From: SFHK01 sp964554795
GTDB lineage: Bacteria; Bacillota; Clostridia; Christensenellales; Aristaeellaceae
Assembly (NCBI GenBank): GCA_964554795.1
Contig: CAZKQB010000011.1
Location: forward strand, 8,582 to 72,581
Direction of reading: 5' to 3'
Length of the DNA stretch: 64,000 bases
In this document: positions 9,078-17,978 of the stretch, piece after piece
Numbering within the stretch: the stretch's first letter is position 1
How the letters are laid out: each line of letters opens with the position of its first letter
Translations under genes and position numbers: made by a program
The notes under the pieces: model-generated
What the model was told of the DNA's origin: nothing
The model's database searches: none
The model's input: only the letters and a program-made list of their open reading frames with translations

Positions 9078-9505
9078 ATGTACCGCGAATTCTCACACCG
9101 GAGCTTCTTATGGCGCTGGATATGATGGGACATGGCGATGAAATCGTGATTGCGGACAGCAATTATCCTGCGCTTACCATGGCGCGCGACACCGCATACG
9201 GAAGGCCCCTTTACGTAAAGGGTTCCGGCGTTGTCGATATGCTTGACGCTGTTTTGACGATGATCCCGCTGGACTACCTTGTAAAGGACAGCGTAATCGG
9301 CGTATTCGCGCCGCCGGAGCGTGGCCCGATTCCGATACACGACGAGTTTCCGGGCGTATTACTCAGGCATGGCTATGAGGCCGAGCGCCTGAAAATGGTT
9401 TCAAAGACGGACTTTTATGCGCGCGCCAGAAATGCAGCTCTTGTGGTTGTGACCGGAGAAGCATCGAAATTCGCCAATCTCATTGTGCGCAAGGGCGTTG
9501 TTTAA
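9068..9505 (+). CDS. fucU: RbsD/FucU-type sugar mutarotase
   Basis: The 145-residue product matches the RbsD/FucU decamer family in length. The N-terminal HGDEIVIADSNYPA is close to the FucU form of the active-site strand, and the family Tyr/Arg region (FYARARNAALVVVTGE) is at the C-terminus. The enzyme speeds conversion between sugar anomers so the right form reaches the next step. FucU is known for L-fucose and RbsD for D-ribose; residues here look FucU-like, but no fucI, fucK or fucA is in the window. The start lies inside the preceding gene with AGGAGG upstream. Confidence 0.85.
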   Translation: MLLNVPRILTPELLMALDMMGHGDEIVIADSNYPALTMARDTAYGRPLYVKGSGVVDMLDAVLTMIPLDYLVKDSVIGVFAPPERGPIPIHDEFPGVLLRHGYEAERLKMVSKTDFYARARNAALVVVTGEASKFANLIVRKGVV

Positions 9506-9537
9506 TCTGCCGCGCCGGCTAAAAAGGAGGAAGAAAC

Positions 9538-10551
9538 ATGTTTAACGTAGCGATTCTCATGGAAAAGAGCCTCGCCGATAGTCTTTTTCTGAAAAAGGAT
9601 CTTGATTTCCTTGCGACCTTTGCCCGCTTTAACCCCGTAGAGGAGCTGCCTGAAAAGGTAACGATCGAGTTCATGGACGAAAAGCTTGCGGACGCGGATG
9701 CCTGCATTACATGCTGGCGCACGCCGACCTTCACAAAGGAACTGCTGGACAAGCATCCTCGGCTTCGCTTCATTATGCACGGTGCGGGCGCCGTTCGTAA
9801 TCTGGTTTGCCCGGAGTTCTGGGATATGAAGGGCCGCCACATTTCCTCCAATGCACCTATTATTGCCAAGGACGTGGCGCAGACGACGCTGGCGTTTATG
9901 ATGCTGTCCCTCAAGCAGTTCTGGGGCATGAGTGCTATGACGCGCGGTGGAATGTGGAAGGGCGGCGAAGCCGGAACGTTTACCACGAAAAATGTGGATA
10001 AAGATCTGAAGGTCGGTCTCATCGGATGCTCGCTCGTCGGCAAGGAGGTTATTCAGATCCTGAAGCCCTTCGGCTGTCCGATTCAGGTGTGGGATCCGTA
10101 TCTGTCGCCGATTGAGGCGGAAATGCTGGGCGTGGAGAAGGCGGAGCTTAACGACCTTTTGTCCAACAGCGACGTGATTTCCATGCATGCCCCGGCAAAC
10201 GAGGATTGCAGGAACATCATTAATGCCGGAAATCTTCCGCTCATCAAGGATGGAGCCGTGTTTATCAACACCGCGCGCGGACTTGAGGTAGAGGAGAGTG
10301 CGTTGATTGAGGAGTTGAAGAAGAGACGCTTCTTTGCCTGCCTGGATGTAACCAGCCCCGAGCCGCCGAGCGTGGACAACCCGCTGCGCACGCTGCCGAA
10401 CGTCGTTCTAACGCCGCATATGGCGGGTGGACATACCATTCAGAATCGTACGCTTATGGGACGCAACACGATTAAGGAAGTATACAATTATCTTACAAAG
10501 GGTCTGATTGCCTACGAGGTGCGCGGCGAGATGCTGTCGCACATGGCGTAA
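9538..10551 (+). CDS. D-2-hydroxyacid dehydrogenase family, paralog 1
   Basis: This 337-residue NAD-dependent dehydrogenase has the family's catalytic Arg (NTARG), Glu (TSPEPP) and His (TPHMAGGH). The nucleotide motif reads GCSLVG, where the middle Gly of GxGxxG is Ser. That variant is shared with the next gene. The enzyme should interconvert a 2-hydroxyacid and a 2-ketoacid, or oxidise a related sugar acid. AAGGAGG precedes the start. It belongs to the plus-strand sugar operon. Confidence 0.88.
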   Translation: MFNVAILMEKSLADSLFLKKDLDFLATFARFNPVEELPEKVTIEFMDEKLADADACITCWRTPTFTKELLDKHPRLRFIMHGAGAVRNLVCPEFWDMKGRHISSNAPIIAKDVAQTTLAFMMLSLKQFWGMSAMTRGGMWKGGEAGTFTTKNVDKDLKVGLIGCSLVGKEVIQILKPFGCPIQVWDPYLSPIEAEMLGVEKAELNDLLSNSDVISMHAPANEDCRNIINAGNLPLIKDGAVFINTARGLEVEESALIEELKKRRFFACLDVTSPEPPSVDNPLRTLPNVVLTPHMAGGHTIQNRTLMGRNTIKEVYNYLTKGLIAYEVRGEMLSHMA

Positions 10552-10641
10552 AGGTTTTATGTGTCGGTGCGGTGCGGAGATGCCCTTCGCGCCGCCTGTT
10601 TGTTTCCGATCTGAAGGACGATCAGTACAAGGAGAGTTTTT

Positions 10642-11649
10642 ATGCGTCGCTGCCGTATCGGATTTGTGCTGACAAGAGATTTTGCACGTCAGCTTTTTTC
10701 GCAGGATACTGTTGACTTTCTTTCGTCGTTTGCGGATTTTAATGCGCTTTCGGAGCTTCCGGAGCGGATTTCCGCCGAATACATGCTTGAAACGCTGGCC
10801 GATGCGGACGTTGCCGTTTCCTGCTGGGGAACGCCTGCGTTCACGGAGGAGATGCTCGAACATCTGCCTCGTCTGCGCCTTGTTGCGCATGCTGCGGGAT
10901 CTGTAAAGAGTCTGGTTCCCAAAAGCTTCTGGCAGAATGGTCGAAGAATCACGAGCAACGCGCCGATTCTGGCAGAGGATGTGGCGCAGACGACGCTTGC
11001 GCATATCCTTTCGGGCCTCAAGTGCATGTGGGAAATGGGAAACCGCATGCAGAACGGCGGTTGGAAGCCGACGCCCGAAACCATGCTGAGGCGCCCGAAC
11101 GGATTAACGGTGGGCATTGTCGGCGCGTCCATGGCTGGAAGGGCGGTGATTGAATACCTGAAGCCGTTCCATTGCAGGGTGCTGGTTGCCGATCCGTTCT
11201 TCGACTGCATTGATGCGAAAAGGCTTGGCGTGACGAAGATGGAGTTGGACGAAATGCTGCCTCTGTGCGATGTGGTTTCGCTGCATGCGCCAGCCAACGA
11301 GGATTGCCGCCATATGCTGAACGCACGGAATCTGCCTACGCTCAAGGACGGCTGTTTGCTTATCAATACGGCGCGCGGAATGCTGATTGATGAGGACGCG
11401 CTGATTCGCGAGCTTTCAACCGGGCGTATCAGCGCCCGCTTAGACGTGACGGATCCGGAGCCGTGTGCGCAGGATAGTCCGTTGCGTACACTGCCGAACG
11501 TGCTTCTTCAGCCCCATCTGGCGGGCGGACATACCTGGAATGGTCGCCTGGAAATGGGCGAAAACATTGCATCTGAAATCTACAGCTTTGTAATGAAGGG
11601 CACGCTTCGCTATGACATTCGCGATACGGCGCTGCTTCACATGGCGTGA
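10642..11649 (+). CDS. D-2-hydroxyacid dehydrogenase family, paralog 2
   Basis: A 335-residue tandem paralog of the preceding gene, with conserved blocks such as HAPANEDCR, NTARG and HLAGGH. The Rossmann glycine motif is GASMAG, again with Ser at the middle position. All three catalytic residues are present, so it should be active. Two diverged copies side by side may act on different substrates or form a heteromer. AAGGAG lies upstream of the start. It is the last gene of the plus-strand operon; an inverted repeat and a terminator follow. Confidence 0.87.
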   Translation: MRRCRIGFVLTRDFARQLFSQDTVDFLSSFADFNALSELPERISAEYMLETLADADVAVSCWGTPAFTEEMLEHLPRLRLVAHAAGSVKSLVPKSFWQNGRRITSNAPILAEDVAQTTLAHILSGLKCMWEMGNRMQNGGWKPTPETMLRRPNGLTVGIVGASMAGRAVIEYLKPFHCRVLVADPFFDCIDAKRLGVTKMELDEMLPLCDVVSLHAPANEDCRHMLNARNLPTLKDGCLLINTARGMLIDEDALIRELSTGRISARLDVTDPEPCAQDSPLRTLPNVLLQPHLAGGHTWNGRLEMGENIASEIYSFVMKGTLRYDIRDTALLHMA

Positions 11650-11685
11650 GCGCCAGAGGGAGAAAGCGACTCCGAAAATTAAAAA

Positions 11686-11718
11686 TGTGGGCGTGGGCTG
11701 TGACGCGCGCCCACAGCC
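11686..11718 (+). other. Inverted repeat after the operon
   Basis: TGTGGGCG (11686-11693) pairs with CGCCCACA (11708-11715), and an alternative pairing GGCTGTG with CACAGCC overlaps it. No T-run follows, so termination more likely occurs at the hairpin at 11821. Confidence 0.4.
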
Positions 11719-11820
11719 TTAGTGGGAAAGCCTGCTAAAAAGGAAACAAACTTGTAGATAAGTGAGCCCATGTGGCTGCATGCGACTGAAGGCTGCAAGC
11801 TTTGACGACATAGGAAGCAA

Positions 11821-11857
11821 AAATTCCAACCGTTTTTATTCGCTCGGTTGGAATTTT
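11821..11857. terminator. Bidirectional rho-independent terminator
   Basis: Perfect 12-base arms AAATTCCAACCG and CGGTTGGAATTT flank a 12-base loop. T-runs follow on the plus strand and on the minus strand (the A-run before the stem), so it can end both the sugar operon and transcription from the right. Confidence 0.85.
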
Positions 11858-12117
11858 TGTGTTTGCAGGCTTTGACGGTCTGGACTGCGGCCTGTGGTTC
11901 GCGTCGGCTGTTTTTTTGGATCCGTGATTGTCGCGACTCCGGGATGCTGTAGGGAAGGGCAGCGCACAGCTATGCACAACGGGGCGTTTGCTGGGTAAAC
12001 GATGAGTCGATTGAGAGGAGTGTGAACCGACCTATGCACAGGAAGTCACGAAATGGCTTTTTGTGATGAAAAAGCCCTGAGCCGATGCAGTGAACGGCCT
12101 TCATATACAAGCGATGA
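11858..12117. other. Non-coding gap
   Basis: No convincing gene is visible between the terminator and rnz. A small inverted repeat GGCTTTTT/AAAAAGCC (12055-12076) lies downstream of the rnz stop and may be a weak terminator for that operon. Confidence 0.5.
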
Positions 12118-13014
12118 TCAGGCAAAATTCAATGTATCCTTCAAGCCGCATTCGCCCATTTGAAGGCGGGGAAAGAGAGCCTGCATTTCCTCCAGATATT
12201 CCTCCGGATGCGGCGTGGCGGGGCTGAAATGAGTGAGCCACAGGCGAGCCGGTTGCGCGTCCTGAGCAATCTGCGCAGCCTCGCGCATCGTCATGTGATG
12301 CGTGATGCGGGCGCGTTCGTCCTTTTCAGGGTCGCCGAACATGCCCTCAAGCACCATCAGGTCGCATTCTCTGCCCAGACGAACCATATCTGCGACGGGG
12401 CGCGTGTCGGTGGAATACAGCAGGGAAAGCCCACGCCGCGCTTCGCCGAGCACGTCCTCCGGGTGAAAGCCGTCCAGCGATTCTCCAGCCTGCAAACGGC
12501 TCCACAGAGAAAGGGGAACACCGTTTTGCCGCGCCTTTGCGGGATCAAACTTCCCGGGACGATCCAGGTACAGCGCATAGCCGAAGCAGGGCATGCCGTG
12601 GTTGGCAGGGAAAGCGACGGCGCGCAGGCCGCCTGCGACGGAAAACGTTGCGCCCTCGGCGGGAAGCTCGTCGAATTCAATTTCATAGGGAAGCTCCGGA
12701 ACAATGAAGCGCATCGCGGATACCACGCGTTTCAGCCCTGCGGGGCCGTGCATGCGCAGGGGAGCCGTGCGCCCTTCGTTTCCGAGCGTCAACAATAGGC
12801 CAGGCAGGCCGCTTACATGATCGGCGTGGTAGTGCGTGATCAGCACATCGTCAATGCATTTAAAGCGCAGATCGGCGTAGCGCACGGCCGTCTGGGTGCC
12901 CTCTCCGCAGTCGATCAGCACGGCGCGGCCATCGGTGCGCACATATAAAGAAGTAAGAAATCGGCTGGGCAGTGGCATCATGCCGCCGCAGCCCAGCAGG
13001 CATACGTCGATCAT
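12118..13014 (-). CDS. rnz: Ribonuclease Z (tRNA 3'-endonuclease)
   Basis: The metallo-beta-lactamase motif THYHADHVSGLPG matches RNase Z, as do the DRPGKFD segment and the later aspartate (YSTDTRP) and HFS motifs. The enzyme removes 3' trailers from tRNA precursors using two zinc ions. The start is set at 13014 because this ATG overlaps the nagA stop as ATGA, giving translational coupling, with GGAGGG 10 bases upstream. The resulting 298 residues fit bacterial RNase Z. Its placement behind nagA and a surface protein gene looks like simple cotranscription rather than a shared pathway. Confidence 0.88.
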   Translation of the reverse strand: MIDVCLLGCGGMMPLPSRFLTSLYVRTDGRAVLIDCGEGTQTAVRYADLRFKCIDDVLITHYHADHVSGLPGLLLTLGNEGRTAPLRMHGPAGLKRVVSAMRFIVPELPYEIEFDELPAEGATFSVAGGLRAVAFPANHGMPCFGYALYLDRPGKFDPAKARQNGVPLSLWSRLQAGESLDGFHPEDVLGEARRGLSLLYSTDTRPVADMVRLGRECDLMVLEGMFGDPEKDERARITHHMTMREAAQIAQDAQPARLWLTHFSPATPHPEEYLEEMQALFPRLQMGECGLKDTLNFA

Positions 13015-14201
13015 GCACACATGCCCTCCAGAATCTTCCAATCGTCGCGCAGCGCACGGCCGCCCGTCGCCACCAGCTTTACATTTATATCGTCGTCAAA
13101 CAGTACGAAATCGGCCATGCAGTCAGGGGCGATCCGCCCGAGCTTTGCTTCGCCGATTCGCATGGCTGGGTTAAGCGTTGCCATGCGTACAGCCTCGTCC
13201 ATCGGAACGCCTGCCCTGTGCATATGGAAGACAAGCCGATCCATTGTGGCGGCAGAGCCGGCAAAGGCCGTGCGATCGGGCAGCTTCATTACGCCATCCT
13301 CATACAGCGCGCGAACGCCGTTGAACTGCGTGTAAATCTCGCCCTCTTTCAGGTTGTCTGCGGCGGCGAATTCCAGCCCATCGGTGACGAGGAGGATGCT
13401 GTCCGCGCCGCGGCAACGATAGATGAGCTGCAGAAGGGGAACGGGCAGGTGCCGTCCGTCGGCAATGACCTGCACGGTGTATTCGTCGAGGTTTAACCCT
13501 GCTTCAATCACGCCGGGCACGCGGAAGCCGCCTACGCGCACGATACCGCTGCAGGCAGAGTACAGGTGCGTAATGTCGCGGTAGCCATGCGAGGCAGCCT
13601 CGACAACCTGAGCGTAGGTAGCGTTTGAATGCGCGATCGACGCAACAATCCCTTTTTCTGCCAGCCGGTCGCCGAGCGTCATGCCGCCCTCCAGTTCCGG
13701 CGCGACACCCATCATGCGTATGGAGGGACAGGCGGCAAGAAACTCGTCAAGGTTCAGATCCGCTGGCAGGGTCAGCACGCCGGGTTCCTGTGCGCCGGCC
13801 TGTGCCGGGTTCAGGCAGGGCCCTTCCATATGCACGCCGAGAATGCGGAAGGGGGCCTCCGAATGCCGAGCTTCCTCTACGGCGGAAACGGCGCGCAGGA
13901 GCATGTCTCTTGGCGCAGCCAGCGTGGTGGGCAGGATGGAGGTTGTACCGTGCAGCGCATGCGCCCGGCACATGGCAAGCACGTCCTGCGTGCGGCCGCT
14001 CATTGGCGTGCAGCGCCCGCCGCCATGCACGTGAAGATCGATGAAGCCGGGGGCAAGGTATAGCCCTCTCGCGTCAACGGAGGGAACGTGCTCCAGAGGC
14101 CGCGCGGCTATCCCGACAAAACGGCCGTCACGCACGACGACTGCGCCAGCGACTTCCTCGAGCGGTGTGAGGATTTTTGCACCCAGAATCTGATACAGCA
14201 T
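13011..14201 (-). CDS. nagA: N-acetylglucosamine-6-phosphate deacetylase
   Basis: The product is an amidohydrolase of 396 residues with the metal motif DLHVHGGG, HMEGP, and VTDGLEFA near the catalytic Asp. It converts GlcNAc-6-phosphate to glucosamine-6-phosphate for amino-sugar use or cell wall recycling. The ATG at 14201 is preferred because AGGAGA lies 6 bases upstream; a GTG at 14219 would overlap the preceding gene. No nagB is in the window. The gene sits between a surface protein gene and rnz in a probable three-gene operon, which suggests cell wall amino-sugar recycling, though this is only contextual. Confidence 0.9.
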   Translation of the reverse strand: MLYQILGAKILTPLEEVAGAVVVRDGRFVGIAARPLEHVPSVDARGLYLAPGFIDLHVHGGGRCTPMSGRTQDVLAMCRAHALHGTTSILPTTLAAPRDMLLRAVSAVEEARHSEAPFRILGVHMEGPCLNPAQAGAQEPGVLTLPADLNLDEFLAACPSIRMMGVAPELEGGMTLGDRLAEKGIVASIAHSNATYAQVVEAASHGYRDITHLYSACSGIVRVGGFRVPGVIEAGLNLDEYTVQVIADGRHLPVPLLQLIYRCRGADSILLVTDGLEFAAADNLKEGEIYTQFNGVRALYEDGVMKLPDRTAFAGSAATMDRLVFHMHRAGVPMDEAVRMATLNPAMRIGEAKLGRIAPDCMADFVLFDDDINVKLVATGGRALRDDWKILEGMCA

Positions 14202-14215
14202 GGCTTGTCTCCTGT

Positions 14216-16582
14216 TCACTGCTCGCGGAAGTCGCGCAGGCGTCGAATGCGATAGAAATGATCCAGATAATCGGAAAGCGTATAAACCGAGGTGGAGATT
14301 GTGTTGATGGCAGGCTCGCTGCCGCCCTGCTCGATAAACACACCCTGCGTACGGTTTTCGTCCGCCCAGTAGAGGAACATGATCACGTGTGAGTTGTGGC
14401 GAACGAGAATGTCCCCGGCTCGCAGCGTGGAGGCGTCTGAGATGGCGCGCAGCCGGTCGTCCTTGAGTAGCGTGTCGGTTTTCACATTTTCATTTTTGTA
14501 GTCCGCATAGCCGAACATTGCTAGCGCGACGAAGGAGGAGCAATCGTTTCCGGCGTAATTGCGCGTAAATTTGTCCTCCTGATTGAGAAGGTAGTATTTC
14601 TCGCCTTCAACCGGCGCGTATTTTTCCTCCGCAAGCGCGCGCTTTACGCTGTAGGTGTGGAACGAATTGTAGCTGGATATGTAGGGCAGGCCGTAATACA
14701 CGGTGCCGGGCTTAAAATCCTTCGCGCCGTCCTCGGAATTGGTATCGTTCCAGTAGGCCTGCACGCTTGTGACCATCCACGGGAAGGCGTACATTTCGAA
14801 GGCTTCGTCGATGATTTCTCCGCGCTTTGCGGCTTCCTGTGCGGAGATGGTTCCCGCAGCGCTCAATTCCTCCAGCGCATGATGCGTGCACAGACGAATT
14901 TTTTCAATGGCGGCAAGGTTGTTGTCGATTTCATCCACGGTCGTGCGGCGCGCAGGCATGAGCAGCGTATATTCGTCATCCTCGACGATGATGGAATAGT
15001 CGATATACAGTGCGGAATTGAGAGCGCTCTGCGCGCGCACGGTTGCCACGCCGCGTGAACGGGCAACGGGCACGCCGCCATCAGAAACGGAGACGATGCT
15101 TTCGTTGCTGGATTGCCATACGATCGAATGGTCGGCGGCTTCGGGCGTAAACGTGAGAAAGACGGCAAGCGATTCGCCCGGACGCAGTACGTAGCGCTCC
15201 TTCTTTCCGGAGTCGGTCATCGTGCGCGGGCAACGATCGTCGGCCACGGTGACCTTCATTTCGGCATACAGCGAGGGATCTCGGTAGGAGCGCACGCGAA
15301 GGGTGGCTTCGCCGTACATGGCTGCGACGATGCGGCCGCTTTCATCTATATAGGCAACGTCGGGATTCGAGGACTCGTATACCAGTGCGCGGCTGGCATC
15401 CTCGGGATACAACGTAAGCCCCAGCGGCGCGGTATCGCCCCTTTGCAGCGCGAGCTCGCCGGATGCAAGCAAAAGCTTCTGAATTGCCTTGCCGTATTTT
15501 ACACGCACGGGAATCTTCGCAAAGACCTTGTCCGTGTGTGCGGAATACACGAAAACGTTGGTTTCGCCTTCACCTACAGCGGTAACGACGCCGTCTGCCG
15601 ATACGCTTGCAACGCTTGCGTCGGTGCTTTGATAAACAATGGAGGCGTTCAACGTCTGCGGGAAGATGACCACGTCCAGCGCCTGCGTCTGCGATGGCTC
15701 AAGCGAAATGGGCGAGGGATAAGCGACGATGCGCTCCGGCACGCGTTCATCCGTCACGGTGAGCGTCAGGCGATCCTGTACGCGGGTATCTCGCGCGGAG
15801 GCCGCGATGATTTCGCATTGTCCGTAGCCGACGGCGATAATGTGACCGTCGTCATCCACAGTGGCGACAGTTGTGTCACTGGACTTATAGCGAACGATAG
15901 AGGAGCTGTCCTCTGGCGCAGTCGAGGCGTCGACGGACAGGGTCTCGCCTACTGCGAGCGTTGCCTCGCGTAGGCTCAGCGCCACGCTGTCTGGCGCGGA
16001 TTTGTATTTCACGGTTACAATGACCTGCGCGCCAACGCTGTGATCGCGCGTGGAAACGACCTTCAGAAGAGCAGTGCCCTCGCGCTTGGCTGTGAGCACA
16101 TTGTTTTCGTCCACAGAAATGGCGGAGGGATTGTTCGTGCGCCACAAAAGCGTTGAATCCGCTCCTTCGGGCAGCACAGTCACGTCCAGCGGAAGGGTCT
16201 GCGTGGGCTCAAGGGTGATGCGCTCCGGAAGACCGATCAGGGCGGTGGGCAGTAGACTGCTGGTCACGGTTACGTTCACCTGCGCGAAAACCGTGCTCTC
16301 TCCGGGTACGTAGGCCGTGACGACGCAGTCGCCGGTTTTTAGGGCGGTGACAAGGCCATCCTCAACGGTGAGCACGGAGCGGTCGGAGGAGGTCCAGACG
16401 ATTGTTTGATCGGCTTGGGCGGGAAGCACGCTCGCCGTGAGCTGCCGCGTACGCGCATACGCCATGTCGATGGAAACCTGCGTCTCGCTGAGAATGATGC
16501 ACTCCGGCGCGGCTTCGGCCTGCGCAGAGCATATGAGCAGTAGCATCAGCAAAACGGGAAACAGGATGGTCTTTCGAATCAT
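14216..16582 (-). CDS. Secreted six-Big2-domain protein with NlpC/P60-like C-terminal domain
   Basis: The 788-residue protein has a signal peptide (first ~24 residues, ending AQAEA) and six bacterial Ig-like group 2 repeats of ~85 residues. Each repeat has the pattern of a W/Y-x-S-S/N-x-D-x-S-V-A-x-V core followed by G-x-V-x-A. After about residue 545 comes a helical segment and then a papain-like domain with Cys in NDCSSFVALAMFGY and His in RHNSHVIMFLYW, as in NlpC/P60 amidases. It probably acts on peptidoglycan or another amide at the cell surface, with the Big2 array as spacer or adhesin. No sorting motif or membrane anchor is visible. GGAGG precedes the ATG. It leads the operon with nagA and rnz. 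Confidence 0.85.
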   Translation of the reverse strand: MIRKTILFPVLLMLLLICSAQAEAAPECIILSETQVSIDMAYARTRQLTASVLPAQADQTIVWTSSDRSVLTVEDGLVTALKTGDCVVTAYVPGESTVFAQVNVTVTSSLLPTALIGLPERITLEPTQTLPLDVTVLPEGADSTLLWRTNNPSAISVDENNVLTAKREGTALLKVVSTRDHSVGAQVIVTVKYKSAPDSVALSLREATLAVGETLSVDASTAPEDSSSIVRYKSSDTTVATVDDDGHIIAVGYGQCEIIAASARDTRVQDRLTLTVTDERVPERIVAYPSPISLEPSQTQALDVVIFPQTLNASIVYQSTDASVASVSADGVVTAVGEGETNVFVYSAHTDKVFAKIPVRVKYGKAIQKLLLASGELALQRGDTAPLGLTLYPEDASRALVYESSNPDVAYIDESGRIVAAMYGEATLRVRSYRDPSLYAEMKVTVADDRCPRTMTDSGKKERYVLRPGESLAVFLTFTPEAADHSIVWQSSNESIVSVSDGGVPVARSRGVATVRAQSALNSALYIDYSIIVEDDEYTLLMPARRTTVDEIDNNLAAIEKIRLCTHHALEELSAAGTISAQEAAKRGEIIDEAFEMYAFPWMVTSVQAYWNDTNSEDGAKDFKPGTVYYGLPYISSYNSFHTYSVKRALAEEKYAPVEGEKYYLLNQEDKFTRNYAGNDCSSFVALAMFGYADYKNENVKTDTLLKDDRLRAISDASTLRAGDILVRHNSHVIMFLYWADENRTQGVFIEQGGSEPAINTISTSVYTLSDYLDHFYRIRRLRDFREQ

Positions 16583-16624
16583 GAAAAGCCTCCGTCAGGA
16601 AGAAGTCGTAAAAATCCTATCCTA

Positions 16625-16653
16625 TTATGACACAAGCAGGAGCGTTATGCAAG
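16625..16653 (-). promoter_or_regulatory. Likely promoter of the Big2-nagA-rnz operon
   Basis: On the minus strand TTGCAT (16653-16648) and CATAAT (16630-16625) are 17 bases apart, 43 bases upstream of the start at 16582. Confidence 0.6.
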
Positions 16654-16683
16654 CGCAAATTGCAAAAGCTTCTTTGGTGTGAT

Positions 16684-16711
16684 TGACGGTTTCTGTAAAG
16701 CAGGATATAAT
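16684..16711 (+). promoter_or_regulatory. Likely promoter of the Gfo/Idh-kinase operon
   Basis: TTGACG (16684-16689) and TATAAT (16706-16711) are 16 bases apart. The leader to the ATG at 16895 is about 175 bases; I found no recognisable riboswitch or gene in it. Confidence 0.7.
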
Positions 16712-16894
16712 GAATGAAGAGTGAATGCGGAAGAAAAGAAATGTATATGGCACGCTTAGGCGATTTGCCTGCGAGGTAACCGGGCTGATTGTGCGTATAG
16801 GCCTGATGTATGAAAGCGCCGCTGGAAGCATCCGCGCGGACGGCTTTTGAAGGACTGAAATGGAAGGACAATCGTGGAAAGAAGGGATTCGGCT

Positions 16895-17965
16895 ATGAGA
16901 AAACTGAATGTTGCCATCATCGGGCAGGGACGAAGCGGCTATTCGATTCACGGACGACATTTCCTTACGGATGCGGAGCGCTTCCGCGTTGCCTTTGTGG
17001 TGGATGCGCTGCCCGAACGCCGTGAAAAGGCCGAGCGAGTGTTCGGCTGCCGCACGTTTGCCGATTATCGCGAGCTGTTTGAACATCGAGATGAGATTGA
17101 CTTCGTCGTGAATTCCACGTTTAGCCATATGCATGCGCCTGTGGCGATCGAGCTTTTGAAGCACGGCTTCAATGTCGTGAGTGAGAAGCCGTTTGCGGCC
17201 ACCGCAGAGCAGGTGGACGAGATGATTGCCGCCGCGAAGGACGCCGGAAGGATGCTCGCGCCGTTTCAGCAGTCGCGCGTAGCGCCGTATTTCAGGAAGG
17301 TGTGCGAGGTCATCCGATCCGGCGTGCTGGGGCGCATTGTGTCCATCAGCATCCAGTTCTCCGGCTTCGCGCGACGCTGGGACTGGCAGACGATTCAGGA
17401 CTTCACCGCAGGCTCGCTGTTCAACACCGGCCCGCACCCGCTGGATCAGGCATTGACGTTGCTTGGCGGCGAGGAAATGCCGGACATCTTTTGTAAGATG
17501 GACCGTACTACTACCTTCGGCGACGCGGAGGATTACATCAAGCTCATTATGACGCTGCCGGGACGTCCGTTGGTTGAGCTGGAAATTTCGTCTTCCAATG
17601 CTTATCCGTGGGGCACCTACAATGTGCAGGGGACGCAGGGCGGCTTATGGGCATCGATTACGGAGGCAAAGTGGCGCTGGTTTGATCCGAAGGAGGCGCC
17701 AGAGCAGAAGGTGATTCGCACGCCGCTCACGGCGCCCGATGGCGAACCGGCGTATTGCTCCGAGAGGCTGCCGTGGCAGGAGGAGCACTGGGCTGCGGGA
17801 GAGGGTGAGAATCCGTTCGAGAGTGCGGTAAGGGACTACTACACCAATATCTACAATCATCTGACGAACGGCGAGGCGCTGATCGTGACACCGGAGCAGG
17901 TGAAAAGGCAGATTCGCGTGATTCAGCGCGCACATGAGCTGAATCCACTGGATAAGTTTTGCTAA
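16895..17965 (+). CDS. Gfo/Idh/MocA family oxidoreductase
   Basis: The 356-residue product starts with the Rossmann motif IIGQGRSGYSIHG and has the catalytic-loop motif SEKPFA. The C-terminal substrate domain contains FNTGPHPLDQALTLLGG, where the His and Asp are typical of the active site. It should use NAD(P) to oxidise or reduce a sugar-like substrate. The ATG at 16895 is chosen since AAGGGA lies 7 bases upstream; a GTG at 16874 is possible. It is followed after 13 bases by a second Gfo/Idh gene. Confidence 0.88.
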   Translation: MRKLNVAIIGQGRSGYSIHGRHFLTDAERFRVAFVVDALPERREKAERVFGCRTFADYRELFEHRDEIDFVVNSTFSHMHAPVAIELLKHGFNVVSEKPFAATAEQVDEMIAAAKDAGRMLAPFQQSRVAPYFRKVCEVIRSGVLGRIVSISIQFSGFARRWDWQTIQDFTAGSLFNTGPHPLDQALTLLGGEEMPDIFCKMDRTTTFGDAEDYIKLIMTLPGRPLVELEISSSNAYPWGTYNVQGTQGGLWASITEAKWRWFDPKEAPEQKVIRTPLTAPDGEPAYCSERLPWQEEHWAAGEGENPFESAVRDYYTNIYNHLTNGEALIVTPEQVKRQIRVIQRAHELNPLDKFC

Positions 17966-17978
17966 GGAGGAAAAAAAC

